Assembly (NCBI GenBank): GCA_045651865.1
Contig: JAZRTC010000052.1
Span: 1-18,090 of the forward strand
DNA: 18,090 nt
Source: RGIG1959 sp045651865
GTDB lineage: Bacteria; Bacillota; Clostridia; Oscillospirales; Acutalibacteraceae
Direction of reading: 5' to 3'
Each line of letters starts with the position of its first letter. Within the stretch, counting starts at the first letter, position 1. Positions 1 through 7,734 of the stretch are shown here, one piece after another. The notes beneath the pieces are model-generated. The model did not search any database. It had not been told where the DNA came from and saw only the letters and a list, made by a program, of their open reading frames with translations. A program made the position numbers and the translations under genes.

Positions 1-233
1 TTGTCGGGGTTTGCGCCGGCGCCCATGCCGTGAGTCAGCTTCTCGCCGATCTGGAGCTTCAGAGTAGCCTGCGAACGGGCAATTGCCTGACGGTCGGTGT
101 TGATCGCCACGAACTCAACGCCCTGGAGGCCCGAGCGCACCATACGGTCAACAGCGTTTCCGCCGCCGCCGCCGACACCGACGATCTTTATCTGCACGCC
201 GCTTGCGTAATCGTTTTCAATTTGAAATCCCAT
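1..233 (-). CDS. ftsZ: Cell division GTPase FtsZ, N-terminal part (cut by window edge)
   Basis: FtsZ is the tubulin-like GTPase that polymerises at midcell and recruits the divisome. Only the first 77 codons are visible, running off the left edge. The translation starts MGFQIENDYASGVQIKIVGV and continues with a glycine-rich nucleotide-binding loop (GVGGGGGNAVDRMV, about residues 19-32). The FVAINTDRQA segment follows near residue 41 and HGMGAGANPD at the end; all are diagnostic of FtsZ. The ATG at 233 is preceded by AGAGGATG about 7 bases upstream. The gene is the last of the dcw cluster seen here. It lies 196 bp after ftsQ and has its own promoter. ftsA, which sits between ftsQ and ftsZ in many bacteria, is absent. 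Identity is very secure; only the C-terminal part is missing from view. Confidence 0.97.
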   Translation of the reverse strand, partial: MGFQIENDYASGVQIKIVGVGGGGGNAVDRMVRSGLQGVEFVAINTDRQAIARSQATLKLQIGEKLTHGMGAGANPD

Positions 234-293
234 GAAAAACATCCTCTCTGTTTTAGTATGCTAAGATATATCTATACCATTGCCATTATTCTA

Positions 294-322
294 ATCATAC
301 CACGGACTCGCCGCAATATCAA
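294..322 (-). promoter_or_regulatory. Sigma-A-type promoter for ftsZ
   Basis: On the minus strand there is TTGATA (317-322), a 17-base spacer and TATGAT (294-299), about 60 bases before the ftsZ start codon. The match to the housekeeping consensus is good (4/6 and 5/6, ideal spacing). It lies in the 196-bp gap between ftsQ and ftsZ and would let ftsZ be expressed apart from the upstream cell wall genes. Inferred from sequence only. Confidence 0.65.
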
Positions 323-429
323 CAGAAAATTTGCAATTTTCGACCCACTTTACAAAAAATTTTTATTCTATCAGGCGGTATTAACGGTTTAGTAACCGAT
401 TTACCCGATAATGGTAACACAGCTGTTGC

Positions 430-1548
430 TTATTCCTCACTGTAACCGCTGTCTTCTTCGTAATACTCCTCTGAGGAGTCCTCTTCGTAGTACCCCTCGT
501 CATAAGGCTCCTCATAATAGGTGTCCTCTTCGTAGTATTCTTCGTCGTAAGACTCCTCATAATAGGAGTCCTCCTCGTAATACTCTTCCCCGTCAGACTC
601 ATCCACCTGCGTCGGCACCGTTGTGGTGGTGGTTTCCCCTGCAGCAGGCTTACGCGTAGCGGTCGTCGAGGTCGGCAGAAGCGAAGTCGGTGTGAAAATC
701 GCCTGATTTTCAAGTGCTTCATTGGAATACGAAACCAGATTCAACCGTCCCGTCACCTGCGCACCGCGACTCTCCAGAATTTTGGGGATGGTCGTCGAAG
801 CAACACCGATCTCATGCACCAGATTGGTGGTATTGCCGAGCAACACCTCGATCTGTGAACGCCACACAAGGCGGATATCCGTCAGATCGATCAAATCGAT
901 CTCCGTGACATCGGTGAGCTGATATTGATTGATCGCGGACAGAATCGTGCTGAGAACCGAAGCCGTGTAATCCTCCATCGCAGGAGCACCGACGACAATG
1001 CCGCCCTCAGGCAAGCCGCATTTGATATACAGGCTGTTTTTCGGGCGGTCAGAAGTGACGGGTTGTTTGTCAAGCGCCTTTCCGTTGGCGCCGACAGGAA
1101 CCCAGCAACCGTCCGCATACATCACGCCGATCACATCGGTTTCGGTGACTTGAATCCGCACTTCATCCATATGCAGAGTCTGTACTTCCACCGACGAAAA
1201 ATACGGGAAGGTCTCGAGCAGATGCGCCTCAATCTCGTTGCTCTCCACGGAAAAAATACTTTGACCGATCAGCACTCCGCTTTCACCGATCACCGATTCT
1301 TCCAGATAACGGGTGTTTCCTTCCACTGTGACGGTTTCCACCGCAAACATATTGCCGGTGGTCGAAGGCGGTTTATCCGGCTCCTCGGGACGCGGCGTGG
1401 CAAACCACAGCACCACCGACGAAATCACCAATCCCAAAATCAGAAACAGCAACACGATCAGCAAATAAAACCGCTTGGTCGCCAGCGCATGCTCTGCCGC
1501 ATGGCGGCGCTGTTCATCGGTCATGTCCTCTTTTTTTGTTTTTGCCAC
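430..1548 (-). CDS. ftsQ: Divisome protein FtsQ/DivIB with POTRA domain and acidic repeat tail
   Basis: FtsQ/DivIB is a bitopic membrane protein that links FtsL and FtsB/DivIC with the septal synthase. The protein has 372 residues. It begins with a short charged cytoplasmic stretch, then one membrane segment (about 27-49). A POTRA-like domain follows (about 68-137, starting FAVETVTVEGNTRYLEE) and then the beta region. A Thr-rich linker (about 286-313) leads to a Glu/Tyr/Asp tail (314-372) built of repeats. The start is GTG, with AAGGCGG seven bases upstream. An in-frame ATG at codon 9 has its GAGG too close, so GTG is preferred. The gene follows murA after 12 bp, as in one transcript, and comes before ftsZ. 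The core matches the family; the long acidic tail is unusual. Identity rests on domain layout and position, since FtsQ sequences diverge strongly. Confidence 0.9.
   Translation of the reverse strand: MAKTKKEDMTDEQRRHAAEHALATKRFYLLIVLLFLILGLVISSVVLWFATPRPEEPDKPPSTTGNMFAVETVTVEGNTRYLEESVIGESGVLIGQSIFSVESNEIEAHLLETFPYFSSVEVQTLHMDEVRIQVTETDVIGVMYADGCWVPVGANGKALDKQPVTSDRPKNSLYIKCGLPEGGIVVGAPAMEDYTASVLSTILSAINQYQLTDVTEIDLIDLTDIRLVWRSQIEVLLGNTTNLVHEIGVASTTIPKILESRGAQVTGRLNLVSYSNEALENQAIFTPTSLLPTSTTATRKPAAGETTTTTVPTQVDESDGEEYYEEDSYYEESYDEEYYEEDTYYEEPYDEGYYEEDSSEEYYEEDSGYSEE
433..588 (-). repeat. 45-bp coding tandem repeat (acidic tail of FtsQ)
   Basis: The last 52 codons of ftsQ consist of a 15-residue unit, EEYYEEDSYYEESYD. 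It is followed by a copy with two substitutions (EEYYEEDTYYEEPYD) and a degenerate third copy that drifts into EGYYEEDSSEE and EYYEEDSGYSEE. At the DNA level this is a short in-frame minisatellite of about 2.7 copies. The unit is a multiple of three, so copy-number change would not break the frame. Confidence 0.85.
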
Positions 1549-1560
1549 GGTCTCACCGCC

Positions 1561-2820
1561 TTACACATCTTTTCGTCGGATATCCGCTCCCAGCGCCGTC
1601 AGCACCCTTTCGGGAGCCACATATCCGCGGTCCAAATGACAAAGCCGCCCGATTTCGGTCGTCCCCTGCGCGGCAAGCCCCGCCACCAGCAGAGCCGCAC
1701 CGCCGCGTAAATCGGTACAGCACACCTTCGCACCGTGTAAAGAAGGAACCCCCTCCACAACGGCCATCCGACCTTCGGTCTTGATCTGTGCGCCCATACG
1801 CACAAGCTCCGAAACATGCTTGTAACGACTGTCAAAAATATTTTCAATAAACACACCGGTTCCCGCCGCCACCGTTGCCATCGCCATCACAGGGGCTTGC
1901 GCATCCGTGGGAAAGCCGGGATACGGCATTGTGCGTACCACCCGTACGCGCGACAATCTTTGAGGTGCTTTCAAACGGATCGCGGAGTTGCTTGTATGAA
2001 GCGTGCAACCCGCTTCTTCAAACACCGACAGCACCGCTGTCAGGTGTGACGGAACGACGCCGTTCAGGGTGATTGCACCGCCCGTGACTGCCGCCGCCGC
2101 CAGATAGGTCGTAGCCTCAATGCGGTCGGGCATTACGCTGTAACGACAACCGATCAGGCGATCAACACCTTCAATGTAGAGTACACTTTCTCCCGCGCCA
2201 CGAATCCGTGCGCCGCAGGCATTCAGGAATGTACACAAATCCACGATCTCGGGTTCTTTGGCCGCATTGCTGAGCACCGTTTGCCCCTTGGCAAGCACCG
2301 CCGCAAGCAACACATTTTCCGTGGCACCGACACTCGGGAACGACAACGCGATCTTTGCACCGTGCAGGCCTTCGGGAGCACGGCAATAAAGCGCACAGCC
2401 GTCCTCCAAAATCTCCACGCCCATCTGACGGAGCGCTTGCAAATGCAGATCGATCGGTCGCGGTCCGAGCTCACATCCGCCGGGGAAGCACAGCCGCGCC
2501 GCCCCTGCTTTGGCAAGCATCGCACCGAGAAACACAATAGAACTGCGCATTTCGCGCATCAGCCGCTCGGGAATGTGATCGGCACACTCTTGTGACGGGA
2601 CGATTTCCATACTGTCACCATCACGGTGAACCTCGCAACCGAGGTGGGTCAGAATCGCCGCCGATGCCTGCACATCGGACAGCGCCGGCACACGATCCAA
2701 TATCACGGGAGAGGAGGATAACATAGCCGCCGCCAACAGCGGCAACGCACTGTTTTTGGCTCCGTGGAGTGTCAGCTCCCCTTCCAGCCGTCTCCCGCCG
2801 TTGATCACCAATTTACTCAT
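1561..2820 (-). CDS. murA: UDP-N-acetylglucosamine 1-carboxyvinyltransferase MurA
   Basis: MurA transfers enolpyruvate from PEP to UDP-GlcNAc, the first committed cytoplasmic step of peptidoglycan synthesis and the target of fosfomycin. The protein has 419 residues, the usual length. Visible hallmarks are the start MSKLVINGGRRLEGEL, GAKNSALP with Lys22 and Asn23, and the catalytic loop PGGCELGPRPIDLHL with Cys116. FPTDAQAP with Asp306 and LDRGY with Arg398 are also present. Because the loop residue is Cys and not Asp, the enzyme should be fosfomycin-sensitive by family rule. An ATG two codons upstream (2826) exists, but AAGGGG is seven bases before the ATG at 2820 and only one before the other, so 2820 is chosen. 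The gene lies 95 bp after murG and 12 bp before ftsQ. Firmicutes often carry a second murA; whether this one does cannot be seen here. Confidence 0.97.
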   Translation of the reverse strand: MSKLVINGGRRLEGELTLHGAKNSALPLLAAAMLSSSPVILDRVPALSDVQASAAILTHLGCEVHRDGDSMEIVPSQECADHIPERLMREMRSSIVFLGAMLAKAGAARLCFPGGCELGPRPIDLHLQALRQMGVEILEDGCALYCRAPEGLHGAKIALSFPSVGATENVLLAAVLAKGQTVLSNAAKEPEIVDLCTFLNACGARIRGAGESVLYIEGVDRLIGCRYSVMPDRIEATTYLAAAAVTGGAITLNGVVPSHLTAVLSVFEEAGCTLHTSNSAIRLKAPQRLSRVRVVRTMPYPGFPTDAQAPVMAMATVAAGTGVFIENIFDSRYKHVSELVRMGAQIKTEGRMAVVEGVPSLHGAKVCCTDLRGGAALLVAGLAAQGTTEIGRLCHLDRGYVAPERVLTALGADIRRKDV

Positions 2821-2915
2821 AGTCATACCCCTTTTCTGTCAACCGACAGCCTTAGCCGTTTCTGTTGATATGGTATGCTATTTCGTAAAAATCGGTGAAT
2901 TTTCAAGCAAAATTC

Positions 2916-4043
2916 TTATTTCTTTGCCGATTTCAAGGCGTCTGCAACAACCTCGAGAATACGGTCCATCGCGCCGCTTACCGCTCCGCGACGGGCGTTT
3001 TCGCTCATGCGCAGCATTGTTGCGGGATCTTCTGTGATGCTCCTGACCGCCTCCCACAAAGACGATGCGGTCAAATCCTTTTCTTCCATACAGATCGCCG
3101 CCCCGCGCGTGACAAGCGCCTGTGCGTTGTGGAACTGATGGTTTTCCGCCACATAAGGCGACGGGATCAGAATGGACGGCTTGCCGCACGCCTGCAGCTC
3201 CGTCAAGGTCATCGCACCGCAACGGCAGATCACCACATCTGCCGCCGCCATACAGTCTTTCATATTGTCAATATACTCCCGCACATCGATGCCATCGCCG
3301 TGAAGCGGGACACCACTTGCCTTGAGTGCTTCACACATCGCGGCATAGCCTGCACGGCCTGCGCCGTGAATGTGCTGCAATTTACCCTCGTGGTGGCTCT
3401 TTTCCAGCATACCGCTGACAGCGCAGTTGATCGCGGCTGCACCAAGACTGCCACCGAAGGACAGCACCAACGGGCGGTCATCAAGACCCAGCCGTTCACG
3501 CGCCTGCGCCTTGGGAATCTGCGCAAAATCCGCAGGGAGCGGGTTGCCCGTCACAACGACCGCCTTGGCATCGGCAGGAAGGTAGGCTTTGGCGGATTCT
3601 TCGGGCAAACACACGGTTGCCCATTTGCTGAGCATCTTCACGGTGACACCGGGGAGTGCGTTAGATTCGTGCACCACCACAGGAATGCCGCGCTTTGCCG
3701 CCTTTCGCAGGATCGGGCCGCACACATAACCGCCCGTGCCGATGGCAATATCGGGTTTGAACTCTTTTATAATACGGTCGGCACGGCCGCCTGCCGTTAC
3801 CGCCTGCCATGCCGCGCCGATGTTATGACCGATGGCCGCGGGTGTCAGTTTGCGGGAAAACCCGCTTACCTTCATCGTTTCGATACGGTAGCCCGCCGCA
3901 GGAACCAGCCGTGTTTCCATACGACCCTCTGCACCGACAAACAAAATCTCACAATCGGGATAGGTCTCCTGGAGCGCTCCGGCAATCGTCAGCGCAGGAT
4001 TGATATGTCCCGCCGTACCGCCGCCCGTCATCAATACACGCAT
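2916..4043 (-). CDS. murG: Lipid II synthase MurG (UDP-GlcNAc transferase)
   Basis: MurG is a GT28-family glycosyltransferase on the inner face of the membrane. It adds GlcNAc from UDP-GlcNAc to lipid I, giving lipid II. The protein has 375 residues with two Rossmann-like halves. Signatures in order are TGGGTAGHINPA (6-17, with His13), AIGTGGY (about 100-106), HESNALPG (125-132) and SFGGSLGA (195-202). CRCGAMTLTELQACGKPS follows (273-290), then PYVAENHQFHNA with the sugar-binding Glu/Asn/Gln residues (296-307). The ATG at 4043 has AAGGAG eight bases upstream. It follows ftsW by 22 bp, the common Firmicutes order, and hands its product to the flippase and to FtsW plus the PBP. No anomaly seen. 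Confidence 0.97.
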   Translation of the reverse strand: MRVLMTGGGTAGHINPALTIAGALQETYPDCEILFVGAEGRMETRLVPAAGYRIETMKVSGFSRKLTPAAIGHNIGAAWQAVTAGGRADRIIKEFKPDIAIGTGGYVCGPILRKAAKRGIPVVVHESNALPGVTVKMLSKWATVCLPEESAKAYLPADAKAVVVTGNPLPADFAQIPKAQARERLGLDDRPLVLSFGGSLGAAAINCAVSGMLEKSHHEGKLQHIHGAGRAGYAAMCEALKASGVPLHGDGIDVREYIDNMKDCMAAADVVICRCGAMTLTELQACGKPSILIPSPYVAENHQFHNAQALVTRGAAICMEEKDLTASSLWEAVRSITEDPATMLRMSENARRGAVSGAMDRILEVVADALKSAKK

Positions 4044-4065
4044 ATCTCTTACTCCTTAGGTTGAA

Positions 4066-5211
4066 CTACGCTTGTTTCTTGGTGGATTGTCGCGAAACCG
4101 ACAGCAATATGCCCATCTGACCGAGCAACATAATCAGCGAGGAACCGCCGTAACTGAAGAACGGCAGACTGATACCCGTATTCGGCAGAAGATTTGTCAC
4201 AACGGCGATGTTGAGTGCCACCTGAATGGCAATCTGTGCCGACAGGCCGACCGCTAACATAAACCCGAATTTATCAGGCGAGCGCGTGGCAATGATGAAG
4301 CCGCGCCATACCAATATTGCAAACAGCACAATGATGAGCACAGCGCCGACAAAGCCGAATTCCTCGCAAACAATAGCAAACACAAAGTCATTCTGCGGCT
4401 CGGGCAAGAACAAGTGCTTTTGGCGGGAATTGCCGAATCCCTGTCCCATAATGCCGCCCGAACCGATGGCGTAGAGCGACTGCATCGTCTGCCACGCCTG
4501 ATCGCGGTTGTTTTTATACACCTCAAACAGATTCAGCCACACCTCGATACGGTCCTGCTCATACCCGAGCACGGCGATCATAAAGACCACCACGCCACCG
4601 CCGAGCAAAACAGTACCGAGCAGATACACGATTCTCGTGCCGCCGACAAACATCATCACAAAGCCGATCGCCGCCAGCAGGATCGTACCCGACAAGTGCG
4701 GCTCAAGAACCGTAAGAAGACACAAAACGCCCATGACACCTATAAACGGAAGATAGCCTTTTGTGATTTTTTTCATGTGTTTGTAATTCAGCGATATCAT
4801 GTGAGCAAACATCACGATCATCGCAAATTTTGCCACCTCCGAGGGCTGGATGTTACCAAGACCCGGAAGCGGAATCCACCGCTGAACGCCGTCCTGTGTG
4901 GGGATCATCAACACGACGACCAGCAGAATAAACGCAACAGCCAGCACCGGAAGGGACAGCTGATGCCATACATGATAATCCACACAGGAGAGAAGGAGCA
5001 TCGCACCGATGCCGACGGCGGCAAAAATCAGCTGCTTTTTGATATAAAAATAGCTGTCATCCTCGCGGTAATAGCCGTTGACATAGCTTGCCGAAAACAT
5101 ACATACAAGACCGATCGTCACCAAGATCAGAAGCAGTGCCATAAACGGCGCATCAAACGGCGCTTTGGAAAAAAACAAACGAAATTTTTTCTTGTTTTCC
5201 GCTCTTGCCAC
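4066..5211 (-). CDS. ftsW: SEDS peptidoglycan polymerase FtsW (or SpoVE)
   Basis: FtsW is a SEDS-family glycosyltransferase that polymerises lipid II at the septum together with a class B PBP. The protein has 381 residues with about ten hydrophobic segments. Diagnostic motifs are QPSEVAKFA (122-130), GSGGIMGQGFGNSRQK (250-265), LPEPQNDFVFAIVCEEFGF with the putative catalytic Asp275, and NTGISLPFFSYGGSS (344-358). The start codon is GTG at 5211, backed by AGGAG seven bases upstream. The gene sits between mraY and murG, where Bacillus has spoVE. Sequence alone does not separate a vegetative FtsW from a sporulation-specific SpoVE. As the only SEDS gene here, next to ftsL and a PBP, FtsW is the simpler reading. 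Confidence 0.93.
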   Translation of the reverse strand: MARAENKKKFRLFFSKAPFDAPFMALLLILVTIGLVCMFSASYVNGYYREDDSYFYIKKQLIFAAVGIGAMLLLSCVDYHVWHQLSLPVLAVAFILLVVVLMIPTQDGVQRWIPLPGLGNIQPSEVAKFAMIVMFAHMISLNYKHMKKITKGYLPFIGVMGVLCLLTVLEPHLSGTILLAAIGFVMMFVGGTRIVYLLGTVLLGGGVVVFMIAVLGYEQDRIEVWLNLFEVYKNNRDQAWQTMQSLYAIGSGGIMGQGFGNSRQKHLFLPEPQNDFVFAIVCEEFGFVGAVLIIVLFAILVWRGFIIATRSPDKFGFMLAVGLSAQIAIQVALNIAVVTNLLPNTGISLPFFSYGGSSLIMLLGQMGILLSVSRQSTKKQA

Positions 5212-5250
5212 ACTCTCACTCCTCTCTGTAAAATGGATTTGAAATTACCG

Positions 5251-6273
5251 TTATTTCATCAACAGGACCGCCGCACCGCCTGCAATCGCTGTGATTGCAG
5301 AAAAAACGGACACAATCTTGTTTTCGCTCCAGCCACACATCTCAAAGTGATGGTGGATCGGGCTCATTTTAAACAGTCGTTTGCCGTGCGTCAACTTGAA
5401 ATAGCTGACCTGCAGCATCACCGACAGCGTTTCCACAATATACATAATTCCAACAGGCAACAGCAGGAACGGATAGCCGATGCCAAATGCCAGCGCACAC
5501 AGCAGACCGCCAATCAGCAAAGAACCCGTATCCCCCATGAACACCTTGGCAGGATGGAGATTCCACATCAAAAAACCAACCACGGCACCTGCAAACGCAA
5601 TCGCCACAAGGCTCTGGCCGAAATGCGCTGTGACCGTCGCCGCGATCATCATACAGCAGGAAGCAACAACCGTGATGGAACCGCACAGACCGTCCACACC
5701 GTCGGTGAGGTTGGTCGCATTCGGGAAGCCGACTGTAAAGAAGATGCACAGCGGCAAGAACCACCAGCCGATATCCACCATGCCGACAAACGGGATGTGG
5801 ATGACAGAGCCTTCCCCGAGGAAATACATCATCACGGCGTAGCCCGTACCGACGATCAGTTGCAGCAACATCTTCTGCGACGAGGTCAGACCAAGGTTGC
5901 GCTTTTTGACAACCTTGATAAAATCGTCAGCAAAGCCGATCGCGCCGCAGGCAAGTGTCATCACCACACCGCTGAGCAGACGGACACGCTCGGTGAACGC
6001 CACACCCGAAATCGGCTTGAACGGTGTGAACAGCTCACATACCAGCATCGCCAGAATCAGCGCAACCAAGAAGCCGCCGATAAACATAATACCGCCCATC
6101 GTGGGAGTGCCTTGCTTGTTTTTATGCCAGGAGGGACCAACCTCACGGATGGTCTGTCCGAATTTCAGGCGGTGAAGCGCCGGCACCAGAAAACGCCCCG
6201 ACAGCCATGATGCCAGAAATGCCACCACTGCCGTGCCGATCAATATACATATACGCATCATAGACTCATTCAT
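5251..6273 (-). CDS. mraY: Phospho-MurNAc-pentapeptide transferase MraY
   Basis: MraY is an integral membrane enzyme that moves phospho-MurNAc-pentapeptide from UDP onto undecaprenyl phosphate, making lipid I. The protein has 340 residues and about ten membrane segments. Family motifs are QGTPTMGG (54-61), GFADDF with Asp116/Asp117 and NATNLTDGVDGL (185-196, Asp191). MGDTGSL (246-252, Asp248) and the PIHHHFE loop (305-311) with three His follow. The ATG at 6273 has AAGGG eight bases upstream. It follows murE after 11 bp and precedes ftsW by 39 bp. In many Firmicutes murF lies before and murD after mraY; neither is here. Confidence 0.97.
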   Translation of the reverse strand: MNESMMRICILIGTAVVAFLASWLSGRFLVPALHRLKFGQTIREVGPSWHKNKQGTPTMGGIMFIGGFLVALILAMLVCELFTPFKPISGVAFTERVRLLSGVVMTLACGAIGFADDFIKVVKKRNLGLTSSQKMLLQLIVGTGYAVMMYFLGEGSVIHIPFVGMVDIGWWFLPLCIFFTVGFPNATNLTDGVDGLCGSITVVASCCMMIAATVTAHFGQSLVAIAFAGAVVGFLMWNLHPAKVFMGDTGSLLIGGLLCALAFGIGYPFLLLPVGIMYIVETLSVMLQVSYFKLTHGKRLFKMSPIHHHFEMCGWSENKIVSVFSAITAIAGGAAVLLMK

Positions 6274-6284
6274 ACCGTATTCCC

Positions 6285-7712
6285 TTATCCCAATCCTAAA
6301 ATTTCTGCAATGACCTCGCGCTCGTCAAAGTGGATCACACCGTCTTTGAGAATCTGATAGGTCTCGTGTCCCTTGCCCGCCAGCAACACCGTGTCACCGC
6401 TTTGCGCACACTGAAGCGCAAATGCGATCGCGTCACGACGGCTTTCGATGACCGTGTGCTCACAGCCTTCGGGAACACCCGCGACAACATCGTTCAAAAT
6501 TGCCTGCGGATCCTCTGTGCGGGGATTATCCGAAGTGATGACCAGATGGTCGGCATAGGCGGCTGCAATCGCCGCCATTTTCGGGCGCTTGGTTTTATCG
6601 CGGTCGCCGCCACAGCCAAACAGCACAATCAGGCGACCCGTAGCGCAATCCTTCAAGGTACGGCAGATATTCTCAAGGCCGTCGGGGGTGTGCGCATAGT
6701 CAATCACGACAGTATAGTCGCGGTTGGTCGGCACAACCTCGGCACGACCTTTGACACCGCAGGTGCCGCCAAGCGCCGCCTTGACCGTTTCAAACGGAAT
6801 ACCCAGCGACAGCGCGCACACTGCACTCGCCATCGCGTTGTAAATCGAAAAATAACCGGGGATCGGCAACGACAGCCTGCCAAGGCAGGTATCCCCTTCC
6901 ATCAAATCAAACGCCACGCCGTCCGCACGGGTCTCAATATCCGCCGCACGGTATGCCGCGTCCTGCGCCTGTGCCGCGAAGCCGAACACATCGCCGCCGA
7001 AGCCTTCCACAACCATTCTTGCCCACGGATCATCCGCGTTGATAATGGCACGGGCGGCGCGCTCGAACAGACGGCGCTTTGCCTGACAGTAGTTCTCCAT
7101 GGTCTTGTGATAATCCAGATGGTCCTGCGTCAGGTTTGTAAACACCGCCGCATCAAAACGGCAACCCTCCACGCGGTCCTGATCAAGCGCGTGCGAGCTG
7201 ACCTCCATCACCGCGTAAGTGCAACCCTCTTTGAGCATGATGGAGAGCATACTTTGCAGATCATACGGGTCGGGCGTTGTATGTCCCGAAGGCAAGATGC
7301 GATCGCCGACCATATTCTGGATCGTGCCGATCAATCCCACCTTATGCCCTGCTTTTTCGAGGATCGCCTTGAGCATATAGGTCATCGTGGTCTTGCCGTT
7401 TGTGCCCGTAATGCCGATGAGATGCAACTGCTCGGCGGGATTGCCGAACCAGTTGGCACAAAGCTGTGCCCATGCACGACGGGTGGACGGCAAGGTCAGT
7501 TCGCGCTCCAGTCCCATCGGACGCTGTGTCACCACAAGCGCCGCGCCCGCATCGTGTGCGTCCTTCGCAAAGCGGTGACCGTCCACAGCCGTGCCTTCAA
7601 TACAAACAAAGACAAAGCCGGGTTCCACGCGGCGGGAATCACAGGTAAGACCCGCTACGGGTGTTTCGTTTTCCGTCGCGGCGATGCCGTGAAGCAGTTG
7701 CTTAACAGTCAT
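6285..7712 (-). CDS. murE: UDP-MurNAc-L-Ala-D-Glu:meso-DAP ligase MurE
   Basis: MurE is a cytoplasmic ATP-dependent Mur ligase that adds the third residue of the stem peptide. The protein has 475 residues. Seen in order are the N-terminal substrate domain with DSRRVEPG (25-32), the ATP loop GTNGKTT (103-109) and HTTPDPYDLQ (144-153). The presumed carbamylated Lys212 (CQAKRRLF), YAHTPDGLENI (339-349), DNPRTEDP (395-402) and GKGHE (446-450) follow. The DNPR motif is the established marker of meso-diaminopimelate specificity, so the wall is predicted to be DAP-type, not Lys-type. The open frame extends upstream, but the ATG at 7712 is preceded by AGGAG nine bases away and fits the family N-terminus MTVKQLL. 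It begins 22 bp after the PBP stop. Confidence 0.96.
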   Translation of the reverse strand: MTVKQLLHGIAATENETPVAGLTCDSRRVEPGFVFVCIEGTAVDGHRFAKDAHDAGAALVVTQRPMGLERELTLPSTRRAWAQLCANWFGNPAEQLHLIGITGTNGKTTMTYMLKAILEKAGHKVGLIGTIQNMVGDRILPSGHTTPDPYDLQSMLSIMLKEGCTYAVMEVSSHALDQDRVEGCRFDAAVFTNLTQDHLDYHKTMENYCQAKRRLFERAARAIINADDPWARMVVEGFGGDVFGFAAQAQDAAYRAADIETRADGVAFDLMEGDTCLGRLSLPIPGYFSIYNAMASAVCALSLGIPFETVKAALGGTCGVKGRAEVVPTNRDYTVVIDYAHTPDGLENICRTLKDCATGRLIVLFGCGGDRDKTKRPKMAAIAAAYADHLVITSDNPRTEDPQAILNDVVAGVPEGCEHTVIESRRDAIAFALQCAQSGDTVLLAGKGHETYQILKDGVIHFDEREVIAEILGLG

Positions 7713-7734
7713 GGCGTTTTTCTCCTCTGCTATA

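Noticed and set aside
360..429. Terminator after ftsQ
   Set aside because: The hairpins CGGTT/AACCG and TTACC/GGTAA are only five pairs, compete with each other and are not directly followed by a T-run. The A/T tract comes about 20 bases later.
433..588. CRISPR-like array in the ftsQ repeats
   Set aside because: The repeats are direct, contiguous, in frame and without spacers. They encode the protein tail.
2821..2915. Promoter or terminator in the murG-murA gap
   Set aside because: There is only a five-pair CTGTC/GACAG hairpin with no T-run, and no -35/-10 pair at good spacing was found.
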